Positions 1-6,329 of a DNA stretch of 6,424 bases are shown piece by piece (position 1 is the stretch's first letter; every line of letters begins with the position of its first letter). The notes under the pieces were generated by a model, which saw nothing but the letters and a program-made list of their open reading frames with translations, was not told where the DNA came from and ran no database searches. The stretch spans positions 1 to 6,424 of the forward strand of contig URWZ01000097.1 in the NCBI GenBank assembly GCA_900551625.1. The letters run 5' to 3'. Source of the DNA: an uncultured Collinsella sp. GTDB taxonomy: Bacteria > Actinomycetota > Coriobacteriia > Coriobacteriales > Coriobacteriaceae. The translations under genes and the position numbers were made by a program.

Positions 1-49
1 ACGAGATAGCGTAGCGTCTCGTGGGCTCGGAGATGTGTATAAGAGACAG
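1..49 (+). other. Illumina Nextera adapter (P7 tail, i7 index, Tn5 mosaic end)
   Basis: This is untrimmed library adapter, not genome. Bases 1-7 (acgagat) match the end of the P7 flow-cell sequence. Bases 8-15 (agcgtagc) sit where the 8-base i7 index belongs, and from memory they are the oligo form of Nextera index N709 (read as GCTACGCT). Bases 16-30 (gtctcgtgggctcgg) are the Nextera read-2 primer part. Bases 31-49 (agatgtgtataagagacag) are the 19-bp Tn5 mosaic end. Genomic sequence begins at base 50. The mosaic end derives from Tn5, but this is not a transposon insertion, because index and P7 sequence follow it outward. Confidence 0.98.
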
Positions 50-1926
50 ATGTTGGCACCGTCATAGGTACCCAGTGTCACTGCACCGTTGAGCATCAGC
101 TTCATGTTGCCGGTGCCGGAAGCCTCTGTGCCGGCAGTAGAGATCTGCTCGGAAACGTCTGCCGCAGCTACCAGCTTTTCCGCATAGGAAACGTTGTAGT
201 TGGAAACGAATACCACCTTGATCTTCTGCGAAACCAGCGGATCTGCTTCCACCAGCTTTGCCACTTCGTGGATAAACTTGATGATTGCCTTGGCACGGCG
301 ATAGCCCGGAGCAGACTTTGCACCGAACAGGAATGTCACCGGTGTAATGTCCGCAATGCTGCCGTCTTTCAGTCCGAAGTACAGATACAGAATGGAGAAC
401 GCATTCAGCAGCTGACGCTTATATTCATGCAGCCGCTTGATCTGAATGTCGAAAATCGACTGCGGGTCGATCTTTACGCCCTCTTTTTCTGCGATATATG
501 CAGCAAGCTGTTCCTTCTTGGTCTGCTTGATTGCCAGAAAACGCTCCAGTACAGCGGTATCGTCGGCGTAACGTTCCAGCTGCTTCAGGTCGTCCAGATG
601 AATCTTCCAGTCATCAGAACCCAGCAGTTCGGTCAGCAGACCGGACAGTTCCGGATTGCACAGAGCCAGCCAGCGACGCTGGGTGATGCCGTTGGTCTTG
701 TTGGAGAACTTCTCGGGGTAGATCTCGTAGAACGGATGAAGCTCGGTGTCCTCCAGGATCTTGGTGTGGAGTGCGGCGACGCCGTTGATGGAGAAGCCAA
801 AGTGGATGTCCATGTGGGCCATGTGGACGGTGTCGTACTCGTCGATGATGGCGACACGCGGGTCGTCGTGCTCGGCCTTGGCAACCTCGTCGAGCTTGAC
901 GATGATGTCGGCGATGGCGGGCGAGACCTTCTGCAGGCTGGCGAGCGGCCACTTCTCGAGCGCCTCGGCAAGGATCGTGTGGTTGGTGTAGGCGACCATG
1001 GAGCGCACGATGGTAACGGCCTCGTCAAACTCGATGTCGTGCTCGGTGGTGAGCAGGCGGATGAGCTCGGGAATGACCATGGTGGGGTGCGTGTCGTTGA
1101 TCTGGACCACGGCGTAGTCGGCCAGATCGTGCAGGTTGCTGCCGCGCTCGACGGCCTCGTCGATCAGGAGCTGGGCGGCGTTGCTCACCATGAAGTACTC
1201 CTGGTAGATGCGAAGCAGGCGGCCCTGCTCATCGGAATCATCCGGATAGAGGAACAAGGTGAGGTTCTTGGCGATCTTCGTCTTGTCGAAGTCGATGGAG
1301 CTGCCGGGGACCAGGCCGTCGTCGACACTCGCCAGGTCGAACAGACGCAGGCGGTTCTTGGTGGGCTGACCGTAACCGGGCACATCGATGTTGACGAGCT
1401 TGGAGGTGACGGCAAAATCGCCAAACTCGACGGTGTAGGAGCGGTCGTCATCGATCAGGATGTCCTGCTCGCTAAGCCACTCGTCGGGGACGGCCTTTTG
1501 CTGGTTGTCGGCAAAGCGCTGACGGAACAGGCCGTAATGGTAATTGAGGCCCACACCGTCACCGGTAAGGCCCAGCGTGGCAATGGAATCCAGGAAGCAC
1601 GCGGCCAGGCGGCCCAGGCCGCCGTTGCCGAGCGACGGCTCGACCTCGAACTCCTCGATCTTGTTGAGGTCGTGGCCTGCGGCGGTGAGCTGGTCCTTAA
1701 CCTCGTCGTAGATGCCAAGGTCGATCATGTTGTTGATGAGCAGCTTGCCGATCAAAAATTCGGCGGAAATGTAATAGAGCTTTTTCTTGCCGTTGTTGAG
1801 CGGGCAGGCGGCGGAGCGCTCCTGCACGAGTTTGACCAGCAGCTTGTAAATGCGACGGTCGTCGAGCTGCTCGAGCGAGGTGCCAAAAGACTGCTCGGCG
1901 AGTTCCATGAGGTTAATTTGGGGCAT
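50..1926 (-). CDS. glgP: Glycogen/maltodextrin phosphorylase, 3'-truncated and probably chimeric
   Basis: GlgP (GT35 family, PLP-dependent, cytoplasmic) cleaves terminal alpha-1,4 glucose from glycogen or maltodextrin with phosphate, releasing glucose-1-phosphate. The ATG at 1926-1924 has AGGAG five bases upstream. The frame stays open for 625 codons to base 52. Visible motifs: EPSLGNGGLGRLA (96-108), GDGVGLNYHYGLFRQ (122-136), QINDTHPT (275-282), YTNHT (313-317), INGVAALH with His387 (rabbit His377 equivalent) and KTNGITQRRWL (410-420). Phosphate-binding Arg498 and Lys503 lie in KRLHEYKRQ, and the PLP lysine Lys609 in GTGNMK. The Arg498-Lys609 distance equals rabbit Arg569-Lys680. Bacterial homologues have roughly 750-830 residues, so about 130-200 C-terminal residues are missing. 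The part left of about 690 has lower GC and favours GAA and GCA codons, unlike the rest, so the two halves probably come from different genomes. The frame runs on into the adapter without a stop; residues after 625 are artefact. It lies downstream of malQ. Confidence 0.93.
668..712 (-). other. Probable chimeric junction inside glgP
   Basis: This segment encodes the near-invariant FSNKTNGITQRRWL region of phosphorylase, about residues 405-420, at the boundary of the N- and C-terminal domains. Base composition changes across it. Five sampled 60-base rows to its left total 151 G+C of 300 (50%), while four rows to its right within glgP total 151 of 240 (63%). Codon preference changes too. Residues 430-609 use GAA about nine times and GAG four times, with many GCA and CTG codons. 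Residues 1-100 use mostly GAG, GCC and CTC. The exact breakpoint cannot be placed inside the conserved stretch. I infer an assembly join between two gut bacteria; homologous recombination at a domain boundary is the alternative. Confidence 0.6.
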
Positions 1927-1972
1927 GTTTTCTCCTGTGATGGGTTGTTTCATGTCTGCAATTCATAAGAAG

Positions 1973-2006
1973 CCCGCGCGAGGGGATTGGGGTGGCCTCG
2001 CGCGGG
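1973..2006 (-). terminator. GC-rich hairpin between malQ and glgP
   Basis: An 11-bp perfect inverted repeat (cccgcgcgagg at 1973-1983 and cctcgcgcggg at 1996-2006) encloses a 12-base loop. It lies about 50 bases after the malQ stop and about 45 bases before the glgP start. On the minus strand it is followed only by CTTCTTATG, a poor U-run. It could be a weak terminator, a partial attenuator that lowers glgP relative to malQ, or an RNA-stabilising stem. On the plus strand it is followed by GAAAAG, so it is no terminator in that direction. I see no convincing glgP promoter between it and the gene. Confidence 0.5.
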
Positions 2007-2054
2007 AAAAGCAAGCGCGTCCGCACGGTGGGGAGGGGTCGGGCGCGGTAGCTC

Positions 2055-3560
2055 CTATTGAGGAAGCTCGATTTCGGCTTCCGACGGGATGCGGAAGTAG
2101 GTCTCGGTCCAGTCGGTGAGTTTGTGCTCGAGCTCGCGGGTGATGGCGCCGTCGAGCATGCGCCAGGTCCAGTTGCCGCCCAGCGTGGCAGGGGTGTTGA
2201 TGCGCGCCTCGTTGCCCAAGTTGAGCAGGTCCTGCATGGTGTAGATGCACGTGTCGCTCACGCTGGCGGCGATGGTGCGGTTGAGTGCATCTGCCATGGG
2301 TTCGCCGGCCTGCTGATGGGTGTACAGGGCTGCCTGCTCGCGCTGACGCGGGGTGGCCGTTCCCTCAAACCAACCGCGCGCCGTCTCGTTGTCGTGGGTG
2401 CCCACATAGGCGACGGTGTTGGCGATGTAGTTATGCGGCAGGTAGTACGAGTTGGTGCCCTCAAAGGCAAACTGCAGGATCTTCATGCCGGGGAAGCCCG
2501 AGTTGTCGCGCATGTCGATGACGCCGGGGGTGAGGAAGCCCAGGTCCTCGGCGATGATGGGCAGCGTGCCGAGCTTTTCCTCGAGCGTCTTGAAGAACTT
2601 GAGGCCGGGACCCTGCGTCCACGAACCGTAGGACGAATCGGGTGAGGAGAACGGCACCTCCCAATAGGCCTCGAAGCCGCGGAAGTGATCCAGGCGGATG
2701 ACGTCGTACATGTCGAGGGCGGCGCGAATGCGGCCCTCCCACCAGGAGAAGCCGTCGGACTCCATGGCGTCCCAGTCGTAGATGGGGTTGCCCCAGTACT
2801 GGCCGGTGGCCGAGAACTGGTCGGGCGGCGTGCCGGCTACGCTCACGGGATTGCCGGCGGCGTCGATCTTAAAGAGCTCAGGCGTCGCCCACATCTCGAC
2901 GGAGTCACGCGAGACATAGATGGGCAGGTCGCCGATGATGAGAATGTCGCGCTCGTTGGCATAGGCCTTGAGGCGGCTCCACTGGCGATCGAAGAAGTAC
3001 TGCGTCATCTGGTAGTAGAGCATACGCGCCGGATGGTCGGCGCAGACCTTGGCGGAAGCCTCGCCGCGGGTGCGGAGCTCCGCGGGCCACTCCCAAAACG
3101 CCTTGAGACCGAACTCCTCTTTGACGGTCATGAACTCACAGTAGGGGATGAGCCAGTCCTCGTTGGCCTGGATAAAGTCATCGAAATCGGCCGGCTTGTC
3201 GGCAGCAAAGCGCTCAGCGGCGCGGTCGAGAATCTGACGGCGGCCGCCAAAGATAGCACCGTAGTCGACATTGCTGGGGTCGGATCCCAGATACACGCCA
3301 TCGATATCGTGCTGCTCCAGATACCCTGCCTCGATAAGCTCGGCAAAGTCGATAAAGTTGGGGTTGCCTGCGCGGGCCGAGAACGACTGATAGGGCGAAT
3401 CGCCATAGCTGGTCGTCGTAAGGGGCAGAATCTGCCAGTAATGTTGTTTGCACGAGGCGAGAAAATCGACGAAGTCGTAGGCATTCCAGCCAAAGCCGCC
3501 GATTCCGTATGGTCCGGGCAGAGATGAGACGGGCATGAGGACGCCGCTTGCACGCGCCAT
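2055..3560 (-). CDS. malQ: 4-alpha-glucanotransferase (amylomaltase, GH77)
   Basis: MalQ transfers alpha-1,4-glucan segments between maltodextrins, making chains long enough for phosphorylase and releasing glucose. The protein has 501 residues, the usual size of a compact Thermus-type amylomaltase with no extra N-terminal domain. It opens with RASGVLMPVSSLPGPYGIGG, typical of the family. The substrate-loop motif PPDQFSATGQYWGNPIYDWD is at about 246-265. The catalytic residues are visible: nucleophile Asp291 in RLDHFRGF, acid/base Glu338 in AEDLG, and Asp390 in GTHDNE, close to Asp293, Glu340 and Asp395 of Thermus aquaticus. I chose the ATG at 3560-3558 because GGTGAG lies seven bases upstream. 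An in-frame TTG at 3575 would add five residues, but its only ribosome-binding candidate (AGAAGG) abuts the codon. The stop is TAG at 2057-2055. Its partner gene glgP follows after 128 bases, and the upstream galE ends in a strong terminator, so malQ probably has its own promoter. Confidence 0.96.
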   Translation of the reverse strand: MARASGVLMPVSSLPGPYGIGGFGWNAYDFVDFLASCKQHYWQILPLTTTSYGDSPYQSFSARAGNPNFIDFAELIEAGYLEQHDIDGVYLGSDPSNVDYGAIFGGRRQILDRAAERFAADKPADFDDFIQANEDWLIPYCEFMTVKEEFGLKAFWEWPAELRTRGEASAKVCADHPARMLYYQMTQYFFDRQWSRLKAYANERDILIIGDLPIYVSRDSVEMWATPELFKIDAAGNPVSVAGTPPDQFSATGQYWGNPIYDWDAMESDGFSWWEGRIRAALDMYDVIRLDHFRGFEAYWEVPFSSPDSSYGSWTQGPGLKFFKTLEEKLGTLPIIAEDLGFLTPGVIDMRDNSGFPGMKILQFAFEGTNSYYLPHNYIANTVAYVGTHDNETARGWFEGTATPRQREQAALYTHQQAGEPMADALNRTIAASVSDTCIYTMQDLLNLGNEARINTPATLGGNWTWRMLDGAITRELEHKLTDWTETYFRIPSEAEIELPQ

Positions 3561-3641
3561 GAATGCGCTCACCAACCTTCTTGTTGTGGGGTCGGCCTGC
3601 CGATGGGTGTGCAGTCCGCCTCCGATGTTCTGATTTGATAC

Positions 3642-3678
3642 GCCTATTGTAAAACATGTTGTTTAAACATGTATAGGC
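3642..3678. promoter_or_regulatory. ACATGT repeat / dyad, possible operator of malQ
   Basis: Two copies of the self-complementary hexamer ACATGT (3654-3659 and 3667-3672) lie 13 bp apart, and both are preceded by AA. They are flanked by an outer 6-bp inverted repeat, gcctat (3642-3647) and ataggc (3673-3678), centred on 3660. A GTTTAAAC palindrome lies between the copies. The cluster overlaps the spacer of the proposed malQ promoter, where a repressor would act. The repeat structure is seen directly; binding by a regulator is inference, and I do not recognise a known operator consensus. Confidence 0.4.
3646..3675 (-). promoter_or_regulatory. Candidate malQ promoter
   Basis: On the minus strand, TACAAT (3651-3646) matches five of six bases of the sigma-70-type -10 box. 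TATACA (3675-3670), 18 bases upstream, matches four of six of TTGACA. Transcription would begin near 3639, giving a leader of about 80 bases before the malQ ATG at 3560. The region is clearly AT-rich compared with the surrounding genes, and it lies just downstream of the galE terminator, so a promoter is expected here. The -35 choice is the weak part of the call. Confidence 0.42.
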
Positions 3679-3724
3679 AAGATAAAAAAGTTGGTCGATT
3701 TTCGGCGAATGGTTACATGCCATG

Positions 3725-3758
3725 AAAAAGCCCCGACCTCACAACGTGAGATCGGGGC
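3725..3758 (-). terminator. Rho-independent terminator of galE
   Basis: The arms are gccccgacctcac (3730-3742) and gtgagatcggggc (3746-3758). On the minus strand they form a 13-bp stem with one G-U pair and a 3-base loop, followed directly by TTTTT (3729-3725). The stem begins 22 bases after the galE stop codon. On the plus strand the same position is an A/C mismatch and no U-run follows at once, so the element acts for galE, not for anything entering from the left. Confidence 0.92.
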
Positions 3759-3780
3759 AAGAGCGGTATGTAGGTTTTTA

Positions 3781-4842
3781 CTACTCGGCGTCGGCGAAGC
3801 CGTTGGGGTTGTGGCTCTGCCAGTTCCAGCTATCGCGGCACATGTCCGCGATGTCGTACTGGGCCTTCCAGCCCATCATGCGCTCGGCCTTGGAGGCATC
3901 GCACCAGTTGGCAGCGATGTCGCCGGCGCGGCGCTCGCGGATCACGTAGGGCAGCTCCTTGCCACAAGCCTTGGAGAAGGCGGCGACGACCTCGAGTACC
4001 GAGGTGCCGGTGCCGGTGCCCAGGTTAAAGATCTCGACGCCGGTCTTGCCGTTCATCCAGTTGAGGGCGGCCACGTGACCAGATGCCAGGTCGCACACGT
4101 GGATGTAGTCGCGAACACCGGTACCGTCGGGCGTGGGATAGTCGTTGCCAAAGACCTGTACAGCCTCGAGTTTGCCTACGGCGACCTGCGCGACGTAGGG
4201 TACCAGGTTGTTGGGGATGCCCTTGGGGTCCTCGCCGATCAGACCCGACGGATGGGCGCCGATGGGGTTGAAGTAACGGAGCAGCACGACGTCCCACTCG
4301 GGGTCGGCGGTGTGGACGTCCATAAGGATCTGCTCGATCATCCACTTGGTCCAACCATAGGGGTTGGTCGCGGGCTTCTTAGGATCCTCCTCGGTGACGG
4401 GCGGGTTGTCCGGGTCGCCGTAGACGGTCGAGGAGCTCGAGAAGATGATGGACTTGCAGCCATGGTTGCGCATGACGTCGATGAGCACTAGGGTGTTCTC
4501 GATGTTGTTGTGATAGTACTCGACGGGCTTGCTCACCGACTCGCCGACGGCCTTAAAGCCGGCAAAGTGGATGACGCGGTCGATCTGATGGGTATCGAAG
4601 ATCTTGTTCATCGCATCGCGGTCGAGCACGTTGGCCTCGTAGAAGGTGAGGTTCTTGGCGGCCTCGTCGCCCACGATGGTCTTGACGCGGTCGACGGCGA
4701 CGGCGCTGGAGTTGGAGAGATCATCGACGATGACGACCTGGTAGCCACCCTCGAGCAGCTGAACGACGGTGTGCGAGCCGATAAAGCCGGCGCCACCGGT
4801 AACGAGGACGCAGGTGTCTTTGGGGTCGAGTGCTTTGGACAT
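3781..4842 (-). CDS. galE: UDP-glucose 4-epimerase
   Basis: GalE interconverts UDP-glucose and UDP-galactose using tightly bound NAD+ (Leloir pathway, and supply of sugars for envelope glycans). It is a cytoplasmic short-chain dehydrogenase-type enzyme of 353 residues, near the family's usual 330-350. The NAD-binding motif TGGAGFIG spans residues 15-22. The catalytic triad is Ser137 in FSSSSTVYG with Tyr162 and Lys166 in YGWTK, at the same spacings as Ser124, Tyr149 and Lys153 of E. coli GalE. The C-terminal RDSWNWQSHNPNGF is typical of the family. Asn312 (context AANWCDASKA) takes the place of E. coli Tyr299, the residue that limits access of N-acetylated UDP-sugars. The ATG at 4842-4840 has AGGAG five bases upstream. 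A longer in-frame version to 4905 would add 21 unconserved residues and include the promoter, so I reject it. A strong terminator follows. Confidence 0.96.
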   Translation of the reverse strand: MSKALDPKDTCVLVTGGAGFIGSHTVVQLLEGGYQVVIVDDLSNSSAVAVDRVKTIVGDEAAKNLTFYEANVLDRDAMNKIFDTHQIDRVIHFAGFKAVGESVSKPVEYYHNNIENTLVLIDVMRNHGCKSIIFSSSSTVYGDPDNPPVTEEDPKKPATNPYGWTKWMIEQILMDVHTADPEWDVVLLRYFNPIGAHPSGLIGEDPKGIPNNLVPYVAQVAVGKLEAVQVFGNDYPTPDGTGVRDYIHVCDLASGHVAALNWMNGKTGVEIFNLGTGTGTSVLEVVAAFSKACGKELPYVIRERRAGDIAANWCDASKAERMMGWKAQYDIADMCRDSWNWQSHNPNGFADAE

Positions 4843-4879
4843 GTAGTCTCCTATCGAATCAGGAACACTTCTAGAGGGG

Positions 4880-4908
4880 AGTATAGCGCAGGCAGGGACG
4901 CCCAAATC
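4880..4908 (-). promoter_or_regulatory. Candidate galE promoter
   Basis: On the minus strand TATACT (4885-4880) matches five of six bases of the -10 consensus. It would start transcription near 4873, about 30 bases before the galE ATG, with the AGGAG ribosome-binding site inside that leader. The -35 region is weak: GATTTG (4908-4903) at 17-bp spacing, or TTTGGG at 15. The call rests mainly on the -10 box and its distance to the gene. Confidence 0.45.
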
Positions 4909-4941
4909 GTGCGCCGTAGGAAAAGCAGAGGATTATGTTAA

Positions 4942-4972
4942 CGTACTCATAAAAGAGCTTTCGTACGCATAA
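4942..4972. repeat. Pair of 11-bp direct repeats in the divergent intergenic region
   Basis: cgtactcataa (4942-4952) and cgtacgcataa (4962-4972) differ at one base and start 20 bp apart, roughly two helical turns. They lie about 70-100 bases upstream of the proposed galE transcription start and about 140 bases upstream of the divergent hydrolase gene. The spacing would suit two regulator subunits on one face of the DNA. No known binding consensus is recognised. The rest of the 266-base gap holds promoter candidates and no gene I can support. Confidence 0.35.
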
Positions 4973-5047
4973 CCTGATCTCTGGCATTTGCTTACGAGCC
5001 GCCGACCTTGCAGTTTCCTGCCGTTCGTGGAAATCGTTGGGACGCGC

Positions 5048-5111
5048 CATATGTACGCTAATATGTATGAGTTGAGCGACATATAAATAAGCATGTAACG
5101 GAGTACATATG
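5048..5111. repeat. 9-bp inverted repeat with one arm over the hydrolase start codon
   Basis: catatgtac (5048-5056) is the exact reverse complement of gtacatatg (5103-5111). The second arm includes the start codon at 5109-5111 and abuts the GGAG ribosome-binding site (5100-5103). Related ATGTA/TACAT words also occur at 5061-5069 and 5092-5097. If a transcript began upstream of 5048, pairing of the arms could hide the start codon. If it began at the TATAAA box at 5082 the first arm would be absent from the RNA, and the repeat could act only as DNA. Confidence 0.35.
5059..5087 (+). promoter_or_regulatory. Weak candidate promoter of the secreted hydrolase gene
   Basis: TATAAA (5082-5087) is a fair -10 box in an AT-rich patch and would place the transcription start near 5094, giving a short leader carrying GGAG (5100-5103). 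No good -35 box is found at 16-18 bp; the 17-bp position reads TAATAT (5059-5064). An alternative uses TTGGGA (5037-5042) as -35 with the poor -10 candidates around 5059-5067. Neither is strong. Confidence 0.28.
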
Positions 5112-6314
5112 TCACCAAACAGCGATTCCATCCTTTCCCAGGAGCTCTCGCGCCGCACTGCCCTCAAGGCCCTGTTCGGCGCCGCTTCTGCGGCAGTTCT
5201 TTTTGGCCTGCCCGCTCGCGCCCATGCGGCGGAGGCTTCCAAAGAAACCACCGATAAACTGAATGCCGCCCAGGCCCAGCTCGACGAGGTTCAGGCCCAG
5301 CTCGACAGCATCGCAAATGAGTATGCGGCGCTGGCCAACAAGAATGCCCAGACCCTCAACGACATCGAGAATGTCCAGGGCAAGATTGACGACACGCAGG
5401 CCCAGATCGATGAAAAGAAGGCCGACCTCAAGAAGAAGCGCAACGACCTTTCCGATCGCGTGGCCGCCAGCTACAAGTCCGGCGGCACGAACATCCTGTC
5501 GCTGCTGCTGGCCTCTGGCTCGTTTGAGGAACTCGTCGCCAACGCGCATTACGTTGAGAAGATCAACAAGAGCGACCGCGACGCCATCGAGGACATTCAG
5601 ACCATCCAGGAAGAGCTCGATGCGCAAAAGACCGAGCTCGAGTCGCAGAAGGCCGACTTAGAGAAGCTCAAGGACCAGCAGACTGCCCAGATGCAGGACA
5701 TGCAGGCCAAGCAGCAAGAAGTCCAGACCGTGCTGAACGGTCTTTCCGACGACGTCAAGGAGCTCATGGCTCAGCGCGATTCCGAGATCCTCGCTGCCGC
5801 CCAGGCTGAGGAGGCCGCTAGGAAGGCTGCCGCTGCCGCGGCTGCCGCGAACAAGAACAATTCCTACTCGGGTGGTTCGAGCTCGGGTGGTGGATCGTAC
5901 GCGCCCGGAACTCCGCAGCAGAATGCCGGCTCGGGCAAGCAGCAGGCTGTCGTCAACGCGTGCTACTCCACGCCTTCGCCGGGTCAGAACTGGTGCGCGG
6001 CGTGGGTCACCAATGTCTTCCGTAACGCCGGCGTTGGCTACTTTGGAGGCAATGCGTGCGACATGTTTAACGCCTGGTGCTATAGCTCCGACCGCTCGGC
6101 GCTGCAGGTGGGCATGATCGTGGCCGATTCCTCGCACAGCGGCACGGGTGCTCCGGGCCTTATCTACGGTCATGTGGGTATCTACGTTGGCGGCGGCATC
6201 GTTATGAGCAACGAGGGTGCCATTACATCGAAGTCGCTCGATTCGTTCATTAGCTTTTATGGTACTGGCTCTGGCGTGCGCTGGGGCTGGCTTGGCGGTA
6301 TTGCACTGTCGTAA
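5109..6314 (+). CDS. Exported PcsB/CwlO-like coiled-coil protein with NlpC/P60-type peptidase domain
   Basis: This is a probable peptidoglycan hydrolase acting outside the membrane, likely in cell separation or wall remodelling. It has 401 residues. The ATG has GGAG five bases upstream. Residues 14-20 (SRRTALK) form a twin-arginine motif, followed by a hydrophobic stretch (21-35) and a probable cleavage after AHA at residue 40, so Tat export is plausible. Residues about 45-235 are charged heptad-like coiled coil, broken at 121-155 by the SYKSGG...LLLASGSFEEL region typical of PcsB-type N-domains. An eight-alanine run and a Ser/Gly-rich linker (252-275) follow. The C-terminal domain (about 277-401) has Cys296 in NWCAAWVTNVFRNAGV and His355 in YGHVGIYVGGG, the expected Cys/His pair of NlpC/P60 (CHAP-related) enzymes. 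A third polar residue may be Asn368 or Glu369. Three more cysteines (285, 317, 324) are present. PcsB- and CwlO-type proteins are usually controlled by FtsEX through the coiled coil; no such gene lies here. Confidence 0.88.
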   Translation: MSPNSDSILSQELSRRTALKALFGAASAAVLFGLPARAHAAEASKETTDKLNAAQAQLDEVQAQLDSIANEYAALANKNAQTLNDIENVQGKIDDTQAQIDEKKADLKKKRNDLSDRVAASYKSGGTNILSLLLASGSFEELVANAHYVEKINKSDRDAIEDIQTIQEELDAQKTELESQKADLEKLKDQQTAQMQDMQAKQQEVQTVLNGLSDDVKELMAQRDSEILAAAQAEEAARKAAAAAAAANKNNSYSGGSSSGGGSYAPGTPQQNAGSGKQQAVVNACYSTPSPGQNWCAAWVTNVFRNAGVGYFGGNACDMFNAWCYSSDRSALQVGMIVADSSHSGTGAPGLIYGHVGIYVGGGIVMSNEGAITSKSLDSFISFYGTGSGVRWGWLGGIALS

Positions 6315-6329
6315 CGGCGGTTTGGTCCG

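Noticed and set aside
31..49. The Tn5 mosaic end read as a natural transposon terminus.
   Set aside because: It is followed outward by the Nextera primer part, an index and the P7 tail, which identifies it as library adapter.
268..1968. A 566-codon open frame on the plus strand opposite glgP, running across the suspected junction.
   Set aside because: It is an antisense shadow. The minus strand carries all the phosphorylase motifs in one frame, while the plus-strand translation has no recognisable domain and a composition typical of the complement of GC-rich coding DNA.
2685..3527. A 280-codon plus-strand open frame opposite malQ.
   Set aside because: It is antisense to a gene with intact GH77 catalytic motifs, with no supported start site or domain of its own.
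3558..3575. A longer malQ beginning at the TTG codon at 3575.
   Set aside because: The only ribosome-binding candidate for it directly abuts the codon. The ATG at 3560 has GGTGAG at seven bases and leads straight into the conserved RASGVL start.
3691..4491. A 266-codon plus-strand open frame opposite galE, starting in the malQ upstream region.
   Set aside because: It is a Val/Asp/Gly-rich shadow of galE and overlaps the galE terminator; no domain is seen.
5014..5033. A TTTCC/GGAAA hairpin in the intergenic region.
   Set aside because: A 5-bp stem with a 10-base loop is too weak to call a functional element.
5040..5108. A c-di-AMP (ydaO-type) or other riboswitch before the cell-wall hydrolase, as found for some actinobacterial hydrolases.
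   Set aside because: I see none of the conserved core elements of ydaO or other common riboswitches, and the leader is probably too short.
4871..5251. A 126-codon minus-strand open frame spanning the divergent intergenic region and the start of the hydrolase gene.
   Set aside because: It overlaps the signal-peptide coding region antisense, would run through the proposed galE promoter, and shows no domain or clear ribosome-binding site.
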